Shown: positions 17,495 through 25,474, counted from the first letter of the stretch. The stretch is DNA of 42,309 nucleotides from Nitrospira sp. UBA6493 (GCA_002435325.1 DJMJ01000014.1:71875-114183), one strand, 5' to 3'. The notes: a model not told the origin generated them from the letters alone. Numbers and translations: made by a program.

Positions 17495-18877
17495 GTGCCC
17501 GTTCGTTTTCGCCTCGACAATCCCGCGCTTGCGCAGCCGCTGCGGCAGATTGAGCACGTGATCCGCCGCGCCGGTGGCCGCACGTGGCTGGTCGGCGGCT
17601 GCGTGCGCGATCTCGCGCTCGGCCGGCAACCGCGCGATCTCGATCTCGAAATCCACGGCATCTCACCGGGGCTGCTGCATACACTGCTCACCGAACATTT
17701 CCCCGTGCAGTTCGTCGGCAAGGCCTTCGGTGTCTTTAAGCTGGCGCGCCTGCCGATCGACATCGCGCTGCCCCTGCGCCGTCCCATGGACGATGCATCT
17801 ATTTCAGGGCTCTTACAGCAAGCCGATCCTGACATGGGCATCGACAAGGCCCTGGCCAGGCGCGACTTCACGATCAACGCCATGGCCTGGGACCCCGACA
17901 CACTCGAAATCCGCGATCCGTTCGATGGACAGGCGGACTTGTCTCAGCGCCGTCTGCGCCATGTGTCCGATCGATTCGGCGAAGATCCCCTCCGCGTCTT
18001 GCGCGGCATGCAGCTGGCCGCCCGGTATGATCTGACCGGCGCGCCGGACACGCTGGCTCTCTGCCGAACGCTGACGCAGGATGGCCTGCCCAGCGAACGA
18101 TTATGGGATGAGTGGAAGAAATGGCTGCTGCAAGGAGCGAAACCATCGGCGGGGCTGCACTGGTTGCGTGACTGCGGATGGCTGCGGTTCTATCCAGAAC
18201 TCGCCGCGCTACAGGGCTGCCCTCAAGATGCGGAATGGCACCCGGAAGGAGACGTGTGGGTGCATACACTGCACTGCCTTGATGCCTTCGCGGTGGAACG
18301 AACCGGCCAGGATGACGATGATCTAGCTGTGGGGCTCGGCGTGCTCTGCCATGATTTCGGAAAACCCTCCACGACAAAAGAAGAGGCTGGCCGGATCACC
18401 TCGCGTGGCCATGAACCGGAAGGCGAGGCACCGACCCGCCAATTTCTCGCACGATTGACCAACCAGATCGGCCTGGCCGATGAGGTCGTACCGCTCGTCC
18501 GCTGCCACCTGCGCCCGCGCCAGCTCCACGACGCCAAGGCCTCGGATAGCGCGGTCCGCCGGCTCGCCAAACAGGTAGGGCGGATCGATCGCCTCGTGCG
18601 AGTGGCGCACGCCGATCATCTGGGCCGCCCCCCCAAACCGGACGACGGCTTTCCCGCCGGCGTCTGGCTGCTGGAGAAGGCTCGGGCCCTTGCGGTCGAA
18701 CGAGAGGCGCCGGCGCCAATCGTGATGGGCCGCCATCTGCTTGAACTGGGAGTCCAACCAGGCCCTGCCATGGGCAAGCTGCTGGAGGCCTGCTACGAAG
18801 CCCAACTGGATGGCTTGTTCTCGATCCTCGAAGAGGGCCTGGCGTACGCCCGCCGCGCGCTCCCTCCAATGCATTGA
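17495..18877 (+). CDS. cca: CCA tRNA nucleotidyltransferase with HD domain
   Basis: The class II nucleotidyltransferase adds or repairs the 3'-CCA end of tRNA. The head domain has WLVGGCVRDLALGR and the metal-binding RDLDLEI. These are followed by RRDFTINAMAWD, DPFDGQADL, and the neck helices EDPLRVLRGMQLAARY. A C-terminal HD domain (HDFGKPSTT) resembles that of the multifunctional enterobacterial Cca. Length is 460 residues. Translation begins with GTG directly after the galT stop codon (TAA then GTG), which suggests coupled translation with galT; both lie in one transcript. Poly(A) polymerase belongs to the same superfamily and is the alternative call, but downstream ttuB and ttuA are also tRNA genes and favour CCA addition. 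Confidence 0.88.
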   Translation: MPVRFRLDNPALAQPLRQIEHVIRRAGGRTWLVGGCVRDLALGRQPRDLDLEIHGISPGLLHTLLTEHFPVQFVGKAFGVFKLARLPIDIALPLRRPMDDASISGLLQQADPDMGIDKALARRDFTINAMAWDPDTLEIRDPFDGQADLSQRRLRHVSDRFGEDPLRVLRGMQLAARYDLTGAPDTLALCRTLTQDGLPSERLWDEWKKWLLQGAKPSAGLHWLRDCGWLRFYPELAALQGCPQDAEWHPEGDVWVHTLHCLDAFAVERTGQDDDDLAVGLGVLCHDFGKPSTTKEEAGRITSRGHEPEGEAPTRQFLARLTNQIGLADEVVPLVRCHLRPRQLHDAKASDSAVRRLAKQVGRIDRLVRVAHADHLGRPPKPDDGFPAGVWLLEKARALAVEREAPAPIVMGRHLLELGVQPGPAMGKLLEACYEAQLDGLFSILEEGLAYARRALPPMH

Positions 18878-18909
18878 CCAATCGCAGCCCTCCCCCCATC
18901 CTCCGACTT

Positions 18910-18943
18910 TCCACTTCTTACATTTCACGTTTCACATTTGGCC
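18910..18943 (+). repeat. TTTCACG-rich tract between cca and ttuB
   Basis: The stretch contains CACTTCTTACATTTCACG and then TTTCACATTTGG, short near-repeats of TTTCAC(G). Related tracts are at 8484-8520 (inverted) and inside the 3' end of ttuB. Confidence 0.4.
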
Positions 18944-18981
18944 CCTTGCTCCCTCACGCATCCGCGGCATATGATCGCTTC

Positions 18982-19221
18982 ATGCAGATTCAACTCAGTC
19001 ACCCCACGCGAAGCGTCGAAATCAAAGGCCCCAAGAAGGCCAAAGAGCTGCTCAAGGAGCTGAACCTCGTCGTCGAGGCGCACCTCGTCATCCGCGGCGA
19101 TGAACTCGTCACCGAAGACGAAATGCTCTACGACAAAGATCAGATCGAAATCAGGCCGGTGATCTCCGGAGGCTCGCCACATCTCACGCCTCACGTTTCG
19201 CCTTTCACGAGCCTCGAATGA
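18982..19221 (+). CDS. ttuB: Ubiquitin-like sulfur carrier (TtuB/MoaD/ThiS family) with C-terminal extension
   Basis: This is a 79-residue beta-grasp protein. Carriers of this kind are adenylated and thiocarboxylated on a C-terminal Gly-Gly and hand sulfur to a modification enzyme. Here the core (QIQLSHPTRSVEI, ELLKELNLVVEAHLVIRG, DQIEIRPVISGG) ends with the diglycine at residues 63-64. Fifteen more residues (SPHLTPHVSPFTSLE) follow, so the glycine is not terminal as translated. The tail is encoded in a TCACG-rich stretch like those between nearby genes. Its stop overlaps the ttuA start by ATGA, so the two are translationally coupled and the partner is clear. ATG 18982 is chosen because upstream codons read through repeat sequence. 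Confidence 0.82.
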   Translation: MQIQLSHPTRSVEIKGPKKAKELLKELNLVVEAHLVIRGDELVTEDEMLYDKDQIEIRPVISGGSPHLTPHVSPFTSLE

Positions 19222-20171
19222 ATTGCACTAAATGCAAAACCAAAGCGGTGATCGACCTGCCGCGCCACAATGCGGCCTTCTGCAAAGGCTGCTTCAACGT
19301 CTTCGTCCACGATCAGACGGCCAAGGCCATCAAGTCGCAGAAGATGTTCGGGAAGGACGACCGGATTCTGGTGGCCGTTTCCGGCGGCAAGGACAGCCTG
19401 GCGCTGTGGGATATTCTGCTCAAGCTGGGCTATAAAGCCGATGCGCTCTACGTCAATCTCGGCATCGGGGCCTATTCGGAAGAATCGCACCGGAAAGTCA
19501 CGAAGTTTGCCGAAACCACCGCGGCGGCGCATGGCGCCACACTCCATGTGCACACCGTCCAGGAAGAGGCCGGGGCCGGGATCAAAGAACTGGCACAGCT
19601 GATTCATCGCCCCGCCTGCTCGACCTGCGGCACGATCAAACGCTACCAGTTCAACCGCGTGGCGCTGGAACACAAATACGACGTGATGGCAACCGGCCAT
19701 AATCTGGATGACGAAGCCGCCCGCCTCCTCGGCAATGTGCTGCGCTGGCAGGAGGAATATCTGGATAAGCAGGCTCCCAGCCTGCCGGCCTCGCTGGAAG
19801 GGTTCGCCAAGAAGGTGAAGCCGCTCTATCGGCTCTCCGAACGGGAGCTCGCCGCCTACTCGGTCTTGAACCGGATCGACTACATCGTCGAAGAATGTCC
19901 GATGGCGAAGGGTGCGCGCACGATCCTCTACAAAGAAGTGCTCAACCGGCTGGAAACCGAATCGCCCGGCACCAAGCAAGCATTCTATTGGGGCTTTCTC
20001 GACAAGCAGAGCAAACCGGAGGCGGCGCCCACGACGATGGCGGAACGCGACCAGGCCTCTCTCCACCCCTGTTCGGTCTGCCAACAACCAACGACCGCCG
20101 AGGTCTGCTCCTATTGCAAGATGATGGCGCGGGCTAAAACCCATTCTGCTTCGTCATGTCCACCGGTCTGA
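19218..20171 (+). CDS. ttuA: TtuA-family tRNA 2-thiolation enzyme (tRNA-5-methyluridine(54) 2-sulfurtransferase-like)
   Basis: The 317-residue protein has all TtuA elements in order. An N-terminal zinc site uses C3, C6, C22 and C25. The PP-loop SGGKDS (55-60) activates the tRNA base with ATP. The iron-sulfur cysteines are C134 and C137 (ACSTCGTIKR) and C227 (EECPMAKGA). A C-terminal zinc site uses C285, C288, C297 and C300. In Thermus the TtuA/TtuB pair makes 2-thioribothymidine at position 54, which stabilises tRNA at high temperature. The overlapping carrier gene and upstream cca support a tRNA role. The related TtcA acts on C32 but normally lacks the N-terminal zinc finger and carrier partner. 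The last 16 bases overlap the next gene. Confidence 0.88.
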   Translation: MNCTKCKTKAVIDLPRHNAAFCKGCFNVFVHDQTAKAIKSQKMFGKDDRILVAVSGGKDSLALWDILLKLGYKADALYVNLGIGAYSEESHRKVTKFAETTAAAHGATLHVHTVQEEAGAGIKELAQLIHRPACSTCGTIKRYQFNRVALEHKYDVMATGHNLDDEAARLLGNVLRWQEEYLDKQAPSLPASLEGFAKKVKPLYRLSERELAAYSVLNRIDYIVEECPMAKGARTILYKEVLNRLETESPGTKQAFYWGFLDKQSKPEAAPTTMAERDQASLHPCSVCQQPTTAEVCSYCKMMARAKTHSASSCPPV

Positions 20172-20812
20172 TCAACGAATCTCCAACGTCCAGACAGCAC
20201 CTTGCGCGGAGATTTCCCGGACTGACACTGGGATTCCTCCTCGTGTTATGCGGCCTGCTGGATCGGCCGGCGGCAGCAGTCGAGTTCCCCGCTTCTACAC
20301 CCGTCGGCACCCATACGGTCGGTCTGACAGCCGGGCCATTCTTTCCGATCCGCGTGTTGTCCAGCCAATCCTCAAAGCTCTTTGGAAAAGCCATCATGCC
20401 CTCCTGGACAGTCACGCTGACGGAACCGATCGGCTCCGGTTGGTATCAGGGCCAGTTGGCGTTCGGCGCGGAGATCGTGGCCTTCCATACCAACGAGCCG
20501 ATCTCGGCCGATAGCGTCGGATTCACGCCGAAGCTGGTCTATACCTCCACGGCCTTCGGACGGGTGCGTCCGTTCCTCGAAGCAGGCGGAGGGCCGCTGT
20601 GGACCGACCTCGGAGGCCGGATCCCCGAACAGCCTGGGCAATTCAATTTTCTCGTGTGGGGAGGCGCAGGTTGCTCCTACCAGGTGACCCGACCCTGGGC
20701 GATCGACGCCGGCTATCGCGTCATCCATATCTCCAACGGTGGAACCCGTTCGCCCAATTCCGGCCTGAATTTCGGACTCCCCTTTCTGGGCCTCTCGTAC
20801 CACTGGTACTGA
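20156..20812 (+). CDS. PagL-like acyloxyacyl hydrolase / lipid A deacylase family outer-membrane protein
   Basis: The 218-residue protein has a signal segment (LTLGFLLVLCGLL, then a RPAAA-type site) followed by beta-strand-rich sequence ending in an aromatic residue (LSYHWY), as in outer-membrane barrels. The C-terminal half contains YRVIHISNGGTRSPNSGLN, the PagL-family His-x-Ser catalytic region. PagL removes the 3-O acyl chain from lipid A. I cannot assign the catalytic acid with confidence. The start overlaps the end of ttuA by 16 bases, which gives an unusually long amino-terminal stretch before the hydrophobic core, but no later ATG is available. It lies in the same transcript as the tRNA genes without obvious functional link. 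Confidence 0.8.
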   Translation: MSTGLINESPTSRQHLARRFPGLTLGFLLVLCGLLDRPAAAVEFPASTPVGTHTVGLTAGPFFPIRVLSSQSSKLFGKAIMPSWTVTLTEPIGSGWYQGQLAFGAEIVAFHTNEPISADSVGFTPKLVYTSTAFGRVRPFLEAGGGPLWTDLGGRIPEQPGQFNFLVWGGAGCSYQVTRPWAIDAGYRVIHISNGGTRSPNSGLNFGLPFLGLSYHWY

Positions 20813-20822
20813 CAGATGGCGC

Positions 20823-20980
20823 CAGCGGCGTTCTCGCATCGCTCAAAGTCTCAATGTACAACACGTACGTCTCGCCTCTTCCCTCGCTGCGACCTTGCCG
20901 GACAGCCTTTTTGAGCAACCTGCTGATTTGCGCATCCAACCCGCCCCTCGAAGTGCGTTCAACTCTTGCAAAGAGGGGAT
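20823..20980 (+). other. Intergenic block with possible dispersed Nitrospira-type repeat
   Basis: The 230-base gap before dnaJ contains TGTACAACACGTACGTCTCG, CTCGCTGCGACCTTGCC and GACAGCCTTTTTGAGCAACC. From memory, blocks with this word order recur between Nitrospira genes; no second copy is in this window. A CCCCTC/GAGGGG pair (20944-20949 and 20973-20978) could form a weak hairpin. Confidence 0.35.
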
Positions 20981-21042
20981 TGACCCCGTAAGCTGCGAAA
21001 TTATCTTCTCTTTAATGACTTTCCAATCCAGAGAGCAGGCTC

Positions 21043-22062
21043 ATGGCAACGAGTGAACGCGACTATTATCAAGTACTGGGGATCCCGAAGACGGCGTCGG
21101 CCGATGAGATCAAGAAGGCTTACCGCCGCCTGGCGCGCCAGCTCCATCCCGACATGCACAGCGGCAGCAAAAAAACCGAGATGGAGAAGAAGTTCAAGGA
21201 GTTGAACGAAGCGCACGAAGTCCTGAGTGATCCGGATAAACGCAAGAAATACGATCAGCATGGTTCGAACTGGGAGCAGGCCGAGGCCTATGAGCGAGCC
21301 CGCCAGGCCGCCGAAGCACAAGGTGGTGGCCAAGCCCATACCTTCAGCGGCGAGGGCTTTTCCGATATCTTTGAAAATCTCTTCGGCGGAAGGGGCCGCA
21401 GCGGCGGAGGCCGGGGATTTGCTTCTCAGGGCGACGATCTGGAAACCGAGGCCGCGCTCTCGCTGCGCGAAGTGCTCACCGGCGTCACGAAACGGGTGAC
21501 CCTGCAAGAACCCTCCCCCTGTCCCACCTGCCGGGGCAACGGGGCCATCAAGAATCGCCCCTGCCACGCGTGCCTGGGAATCGGCCGCTTGATGGAATCG
21601 AAAACGATTGAGGTGAAAATCCCGGCCGGCGTGCAGGAAGGCACGCGAGTGCGCGTGGCGGGCAAAGGCCAGCCCGGCATGAATGGCGGCAAACGCGGCG
21701 ACCTCTACCTCCATGTCACCATTGCGCCAGACAGGATCTTTCGACGCCAAGGCAGCGACTTGCATGCGACGCTCCCGATCTGGCCCTGGGAAGCCGCCAA
21801 CGGCGCCGAGGTCATGGCGCCGACGCTAACCGAACCGGTGCGTGTCAAGATTCCTCCGGGAAGCCGGGCGGACAGCAAGCTGCGCCTCAGAGGCAAAGGG
21901 CTGCCGACCGCCGCAGGGGGCCACGGCGACCTGTTTCTCATCTTACAAATCGTGATGCCGGCCTCATTGACCGACGAAGAGCGCGCGCTCTACGCGCAAC
22001 TGGGCCGGTTGCAACCGGGCGATCCACGAGCCGAACTGCTCGCGGCGGCGCAACGAGGCTAA
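21043..22062 (+). CDS. dnaJ: DnaJ-family co-chaperone with reduced zinc finger
   Basis: This is a 339-residue Hsp40. The J domain has the HPD motif at 35-37, which stimulates DnaK ATPase. A Gly/Phe-rich linker follows (FSGEGFSDIFENLFGGRG). The cysteine region has only two CxxCxGxG repeats (CPTCRGNG and CHACLGIG) instead of four. Their spacing and the following ESKTIEVKIPAGVQEG match repeats 3 and 4 of canonical DnaJ. Two substrate-binding beta domains complete the protein. With four cysteines it could bind a single zinc. It may be a second, specialised DnaJ rather than the housekeeping one; no dnaK or grpE is adjacent. The ATG is preceded by a purine-rich AGAGAGCAGG. Confidence 0.88.
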   Translation: MATSERDYYQVLGIPKTASADEIKKAYRRLARQLHPDMHSGSKKTEMEKKFKELNEAHEVLSDPDKRKKYDQHGSNWEQAEAYERARQAAEAQGGGQAHTFSGEGFSDIFENLFGGRGRSGGGRGFASQGDDLETEAALSLREVLTGVTKRVTLQEPSPCPTCRGNGAIKNRPCHACLGIGRLMESKTIEVKIPAGVQEGTRVRVAGKGQPGMNGGKRGDLYLHVTIAPDRIFRRQGSDLHATLPIWPWEAANGAEVMAPTLTEPVRVKIPPGSRADSKLRLRGKGLPTAAGGHGDLFLILQIVMPASLTDEERALYAQLGRLQPGDPRAELLAAAQRG

Positions 22063-22092
22063 CCTCACCGGATCTGCCGGAGACCCTGTCCC

Positions 22093-22728
22093 ATGCCACT
22101 CATGGAATATGCGCTCCTGGCGTTCAGCTCTCTCTTCGTGATTGTCGATCCGATTGCGACCGTCCCGGCCTTCCTCGCGATGACGGCGCGGGATACGGTC
22201 CAGCAGCGCCTCCGGATGGCCCGCGTGGCCTGCCTGGTGATGGTCGGCGTCCTGGCGGGATTCGCCCTCGTCGGCCAATCCCTGTTCAATCTCCTGGGCA
22301 TCACTCTGCCCGCCGTCCAAGTCGCCGGCGCGCTCGTGTTGCTTCTCGTAGCGCTGGATATGCTGCGGGCGCAGCGTTCGCCAGTGATGGAAACCGCGGC
22401 GGAGACGGAAGCCGCCAGCGTCAAAGACGATGTCGCCATTACCCCCCTGGCCATCCCGATGCTGGCAGGCCCCGCCGCCATCTCCACCGTCATTTTGCTG
22501 GATGCCCAGGCCGCAGGGGTCACCCAACGCGGCGTCTTACTCGCTTGCCTTGTGGTGGTCGGTCTGGCAAGCTACATCATTCTGGCCCTCGGCGCGAAGG
22601 GCGCCAAATGGCTAACCCCGATGGCCGAAAAGATCGTGACCCGCCTGATGGGACTTTTGCTGGCGGCTCTGGCGGTCCAGTTTCTGTTTAATGGATTGAA
22701 GGGAACAGGCGGGCTGTTACAGCCCTAA
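22093..22728 (+). CDS. MarC family inner-membrane protein
   Basis: The 211-residue protein has six predicted hydrophobic segments. It shows the MarC-family signatures FVIVDPIATVPAFLAMT near the N-terminus and ITPLAIPMLAGPAAISTVI in the middle. MarC was once linked to multiple antibiotic resistance, but that link was withdrawn and the family (UPF0056) has no established transport substrate. It begins 30 bases after dnaJ and is probably in the same transcript. The initial ATG gives a first helix in the right place. Confidence 0.88.
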   Translation: MPLMEYALLAFSSLFVIVDPIATVPAFLAMTARDTVQQRLRMARVACLVMVGVLAGFALVGQSLFNLLGITLPAVQVAGALVLLLVALDMLRAQRSPVMETAAETEAASVKDDVAITPLAIPMLAGPAAISTVILLDAQAAGVTQRGVLLACLVVVGLASYIILALGAKGAKWLTPMAEKIVTRLMGLLLAALAVQFLFNGLKGTGGLLQP

Positions 22729-22776
22729 TCTCAAATCATTCGTTATCATCACGTGACATCAACCAAGGAGGACAGC

Positions 22777-23391
22777 ATGCAACGATCCCGTACCGCACTC
22801 TTGACGGTGAGCCTCGCAGCCGCCTTCAGCCTTGTGCTCGGCACGTCCGGCGCCTGGGCCGATGGCTATGGGAAAGAAGGCCATGCAGGCAGCGGCCACA
22901 GCGCCATGGGGGGCCCTGGCATGGGCATGATGCATAGCAGCACCGGCCACCTCATCCGCCACCTCCTGAAGCATGAGAAGGAAATCGGGTTGACCGCCGA
23001 CCAGGTCGCCAAACTGAAGGAGATCCAGCTTAACTTGGACAAGACGCGCATCAAGGCGGAAGCGGATATCCAGGTCGCGGAGCGTGAATTGAAAGCCCTG
23101 ACCGACGAGGAGAAGTCCGATCTTGGCGCCATCGAATCCAAGCTGAAGCAGAGCGAAGATCTGCAAGTCGGGCTGCGCATGACATCAATCAAGACCAAGC
23201 GCGAGGTGTTGGGCCTGTTGACGCCGGAACAACGCGCCAAGGAAAAGAGCGAACACGAGAAAATGATGCAGGAGCACAAGGGCAGCGGCCACGGAAACCC
23301 GCATGGCGGCGGGGCAGCCAATCCCCATGGCGGCACCAACCCCCATAAGGGTGGTACACCGGCAGCCCCAGGCAGTATGTCTGCGCAATAA
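22777..23391 (+). CDS. Exported Spy/CpxP-like protein with His-Gly-rich termini
   Basis: The 204-residue protein has a signal peptide ending GTSGAWA. The mature region is helical and carries LTxxQ-type motifs (GLTADQVAKLKEIQ and LLTPEQRAK) like periplasmic Spy/CpxP/heavy-metal-resistance proteins. The mature N-terminus is rich in His, Gly and Met (GHSAMGGPGMGMMHSSTGH). The C-terminus has three repeats of the form N-P-H-x-G (NPHGGG, NPHGGT, NPHKGG). Both ends suggest metal binding, which is inference. A perfect AAGGAGG lies just before ATG 22777; an upstream GTG (22753) lies before that site and is rejected. Likely periplasmic, in stress or metal response. A similar strong ribosome site precedes the next gene, another small exported protein. 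Confidence 0.8.
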   Translation: MQRSRTALLTVSLAAAFSLVLGTSGAWADGYGKEGHAGSGHSAMGGPGMGMMHSSTGHLIRHLLKHEKEIGLTADQVAKLKEIQLNLDKTRIKAEADIQVAERELKALTDEEKSDLGAIESKLKQSEDLQVGLRMTSIKTKREVLGLLTPEQRAKEKSEHEKMMQEHKGSGHGNPHGGGAANPHGGTNPHKGGTPAAPGSMSAQ

Positions 23392-23415
23392 TGCATTCAC
23401 ACAAGGAGGTCGCCC

Positions 23416-23769
23416 ATGAAATCTCTTAGCCTCATCCTGGCCCTCACCGTCGGAATCGTGTTATCCCTTGGCTCTCCGGCATGGAGTGACAAGAAGAAGG
23501 ACAAGGAGGGCGACATCGCCGCTTTGGCCAAAGATGCCAAAGTGACAATCGATCAAGCAGCCAAGACCGCCACTGATAAAGTCCCAGGGACCGTGGTTGA
23601 AGCGGAACTCGAAAAGAAGCACGACAAGATCGTGTGGGAAGTGGAAGTGCTGGGCGCGGATGGGAAGGTGACGGAAGTCTGCATCGACGCCGTGACCGGA
23701 GCCGTGCTCGACACCGAAGCCAAAGATAAAAAAGACGAGAAGAAGAAAGAAGGCAAGAAAGGAAAGTAG
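23416..23769 (+). CDS. Small exported PepSY-like protein with lysine-rich tail
   Basis: The 117-residue protein has a signal peptide (MKSLSLILALTVGIVLSLGS, cleavage near SPAWS). A single PepSY-like unit follows: KVTIDQAAKTATDKVPG, VVEAELEKKHDKIVWEVEVL, and CIDAVTGAVLDTEAKD. The tail is almost all Lys, Glu and Asp. PepSY domains occur in secreted or periplasmic proteins that modulate proteases or bind ligands; the specific role here is unknown. ACAAGGAGGT precedes the ATG with good spacing. It lies 24 bases after the Spy-like gene and 6 bases before ilvD, so the three are co-transcribed. Confidence 0.82.
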   Translation: MKSLSLILALTVGIVLSLGSPAWSDKKKDKEGDIAALAKDAKVTIDQAAKTATDKVPGTVVEAELEKKHDKIVWEVEVLGADGKVTEVCIDAVTGAVLDTEAKDKKDEKKKEGKKGK

Positions 23770-23775
23770 GACGTC

Positions 23776-25449
23776 ATGCCGAAAGAGCTGAAACTGAAGA
23801 GTCACGATCTCCTGGTTGGTCCGGGCCGGGCTCCGGCCAGGGCGATGTTGAAAGCGGTCGGGTTCACCGACGAAGATCTCTCCAAACCGATCGTCGGTGT
23901 GGCCAACACCTGGATCGAGGTCATGCCCTGCAATTACCATTTGCGGCGGCTCTCGGAACGGGTGAAGGCCGGCATTCGCGCGGCGGGCGGAACGCCGATC
24001 GAGTACAACACTATCGCCGTGTCCGACGGCATTTCCATGGGCACGGAAGGCATGAAGGCCTCCTTGATTAGCCGAGAGGTGATCGCGGATTCAGTCGAGC
24101 TGGTGGCTCGCGGCCATCTGTTCGATGCCGTGGTGGCGCTCTCCGGCTGTGACAAGACCATTCCCGGCACGGTCATGGGACTCGCCAGGCTGAATCTGCC
24201 CTCGGTGATGCTCTATGGCGGATCGATCATGCCGGGCCAATTCCAGGGGCATGACGTGACGATTCAGGACGTCTTCGAAGCCGTCGGGAAACATGCCTGT
24301 GGCAACATGACGAACGCGGAGCTGAAAGATCTGGAAGACCATGCCTGCCCGGGGCCCGGCGCCTGCGGTGGCCAATTCACAGCGAATACCATGGCCATCG
24401 CCTTCGAGTTCCTCGGCATGTCGCCGATGGGACGCAACGGCGTGCCCGCCATGGATTCACACAAAGACGATGTCGCCTTCGAATGCGGCAAGATGGTGAT
24501 GGATCTGATCAAGCGGGATCTCCGCCCGAAACAGATCATCACCCGCAAATCGCTGGAAAATGCGATTGCCGCCGTGGCGACAACCGGCGGATCGACGAAC
24601 GCCGTGCTGCACTTGCTGGCTGTCGCCCGCGAAATGGGCGTGAAGCTGACCATCGACGACTTCGACAAACTGAACCGCAAAGTGCCGCTTCTCGCCGATC
24701 TCAAGCCAGGCGGCCACTATACGGCCTCGGATCTCTTTGCGGCAGGCGGCACTACCCTGGTTGCCAAACGCTTGCTGGACGCCGGTCTGTTGCACGCGAA
24801 TCAGCCCACAGTGACCGGCCGGACAATCGGCGAAGAGGCCGCCACAGGGAAAGAGACGCCGGGCCAACAAGTCCTGCGCCCGCTCTCGAATCCCATCAAG
24901 CCCACGGGCGGATTGGTTATTTTGAAGGGTAACTTGGCGCCGGAAGGCTGTGTCGTAAAAGTCGCCGGGCACTCCATCATGAAGTTCCAGGGCCCGGCGA
25001 AGGTTTATGAGCGGGAAGAAGATGCCTTTACTGCCGTGAAGGCGGGACGGATCAAGGCCGGTGATGTGGTGGTGATTCGTTACGAGGGCCCGTCAGGCGG
25101 CCCCGGCATGAGAGAAATGCTGGGCGTCACGGCGGCAATCGTGGGAGCCGGGCTTGGCGACTCCGTCGCCCTGCTCACCGATGGACGATTCTCCGGAGCC
25201 ACTCACGGCCTCATGGCTGGCCATGTCGCCCCCGAAGCTATCAAGGGCGGGCCGATCGGGGCGGTGAAGACCGGCGATCTCATCACCTTCGATATCGCCA
25301 AGCGGCGCTTGGACGTGGCTCTCACGGAGAAGGAAATCAAAGCGCGCTTGAAGAAGGTGAAACATCCCAAGCCGCGCTATACCACCGGGGTGTTTGGCAA
25401 ATACGCCCGCCATGTCTCGTCGGCCTCGGAAGGGGCGATCACGACCTAG
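23776..25449 (+). CDS. ilvD: Dihydroxy-acid dehydratase
   Basis: IlvD removes water from 2,3-dihydroxy-isovalerate and its isoleucine counterpart to give the 2-keto acids of valine and isoleucine. The 557-residue length is typical. Iron-sulfur ligands are Cys52 (MPCNYH), Cys125 (SGCDKTIPG) and Cys197 (PGACGGQFTANTM). Other signatures are SDGISMGTEGM, GGSTNAVLHLLA, and YEGPSGGPGMREML with TDGRFSGATHG near the end. It is cytoplasmic. No other ilv gene is adjacent; it follows two small exported proteins in a tight run, an unusual setting. A terminator closes the transcript just after the stop. Confidence 0.97.
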   Translation: MPKELKLKSHDLLVGPGRAPARAMLKAVGFTDEDLSKPIVGVANTWIEVMPCNYHLRRLSERVKAGIRAAGGTPIEYNTIAVSDGISMGTEGMKASLISREVIADSVELVARGHLFDAVVALSGCDKTIPGTVMGLARLNLPSVMLYGGSIMPGQFQGHDVTIQDVFEAVGKHACGNMTNAELKDLEDHACPGPGACGGQFTANTMAIAFEFLGMSPMGRNGVPAMDSHKDDVAFECGKMVMDLIKRDLRPKQIITRKSLENAIAAVATTGGSTNAVLHLLAVAREMGVKLTIDDFDKLNRKVPLLADLKPGGHYTASDLFAAGGTTLVAKRLLDAGLLHANQPTVTGRTIGEEAATGKETPGQQVLRPLSNPIKPTGGLVILKGNLAPEGCVVKVAGHSIMKFQGPAKVYEREEDAFTAVKAGRIKAGDVVVIRYEGPSGGPGMREMLGVTAAIVGAGLGDSVALLTDGRFSGATHGLMAGHVAPEAIKGGPIGAVKTGDLITFDIAKRRLDVALTEKEIKARLKKVKHPKPRYTTGVFGKYARHVSSASEGAITT

Positions 25450-25474
25450 AGAACGTTCTACCAGTGGAGTTGTG

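Noticed and set aside
19191..20144. Minus-strand ORF of 317 codons opposite ttuA
   Set aside because: Antisense to a gene with complete TtuA motifs; no family features and no ribosome site.
21260..21280. GGTTCGAACTGG resembling a tRNA T-loop
   Set aside because: Lies inside the J-domain protein gene, and no acceptor or anticodon stems surround it.
22753..22776. Earlier GTG start for the Spy-like protein
   Set aside because: The strong AAGGAGG lies between this GTG and ATG 22777, and the later start gives a normal signal peptide.
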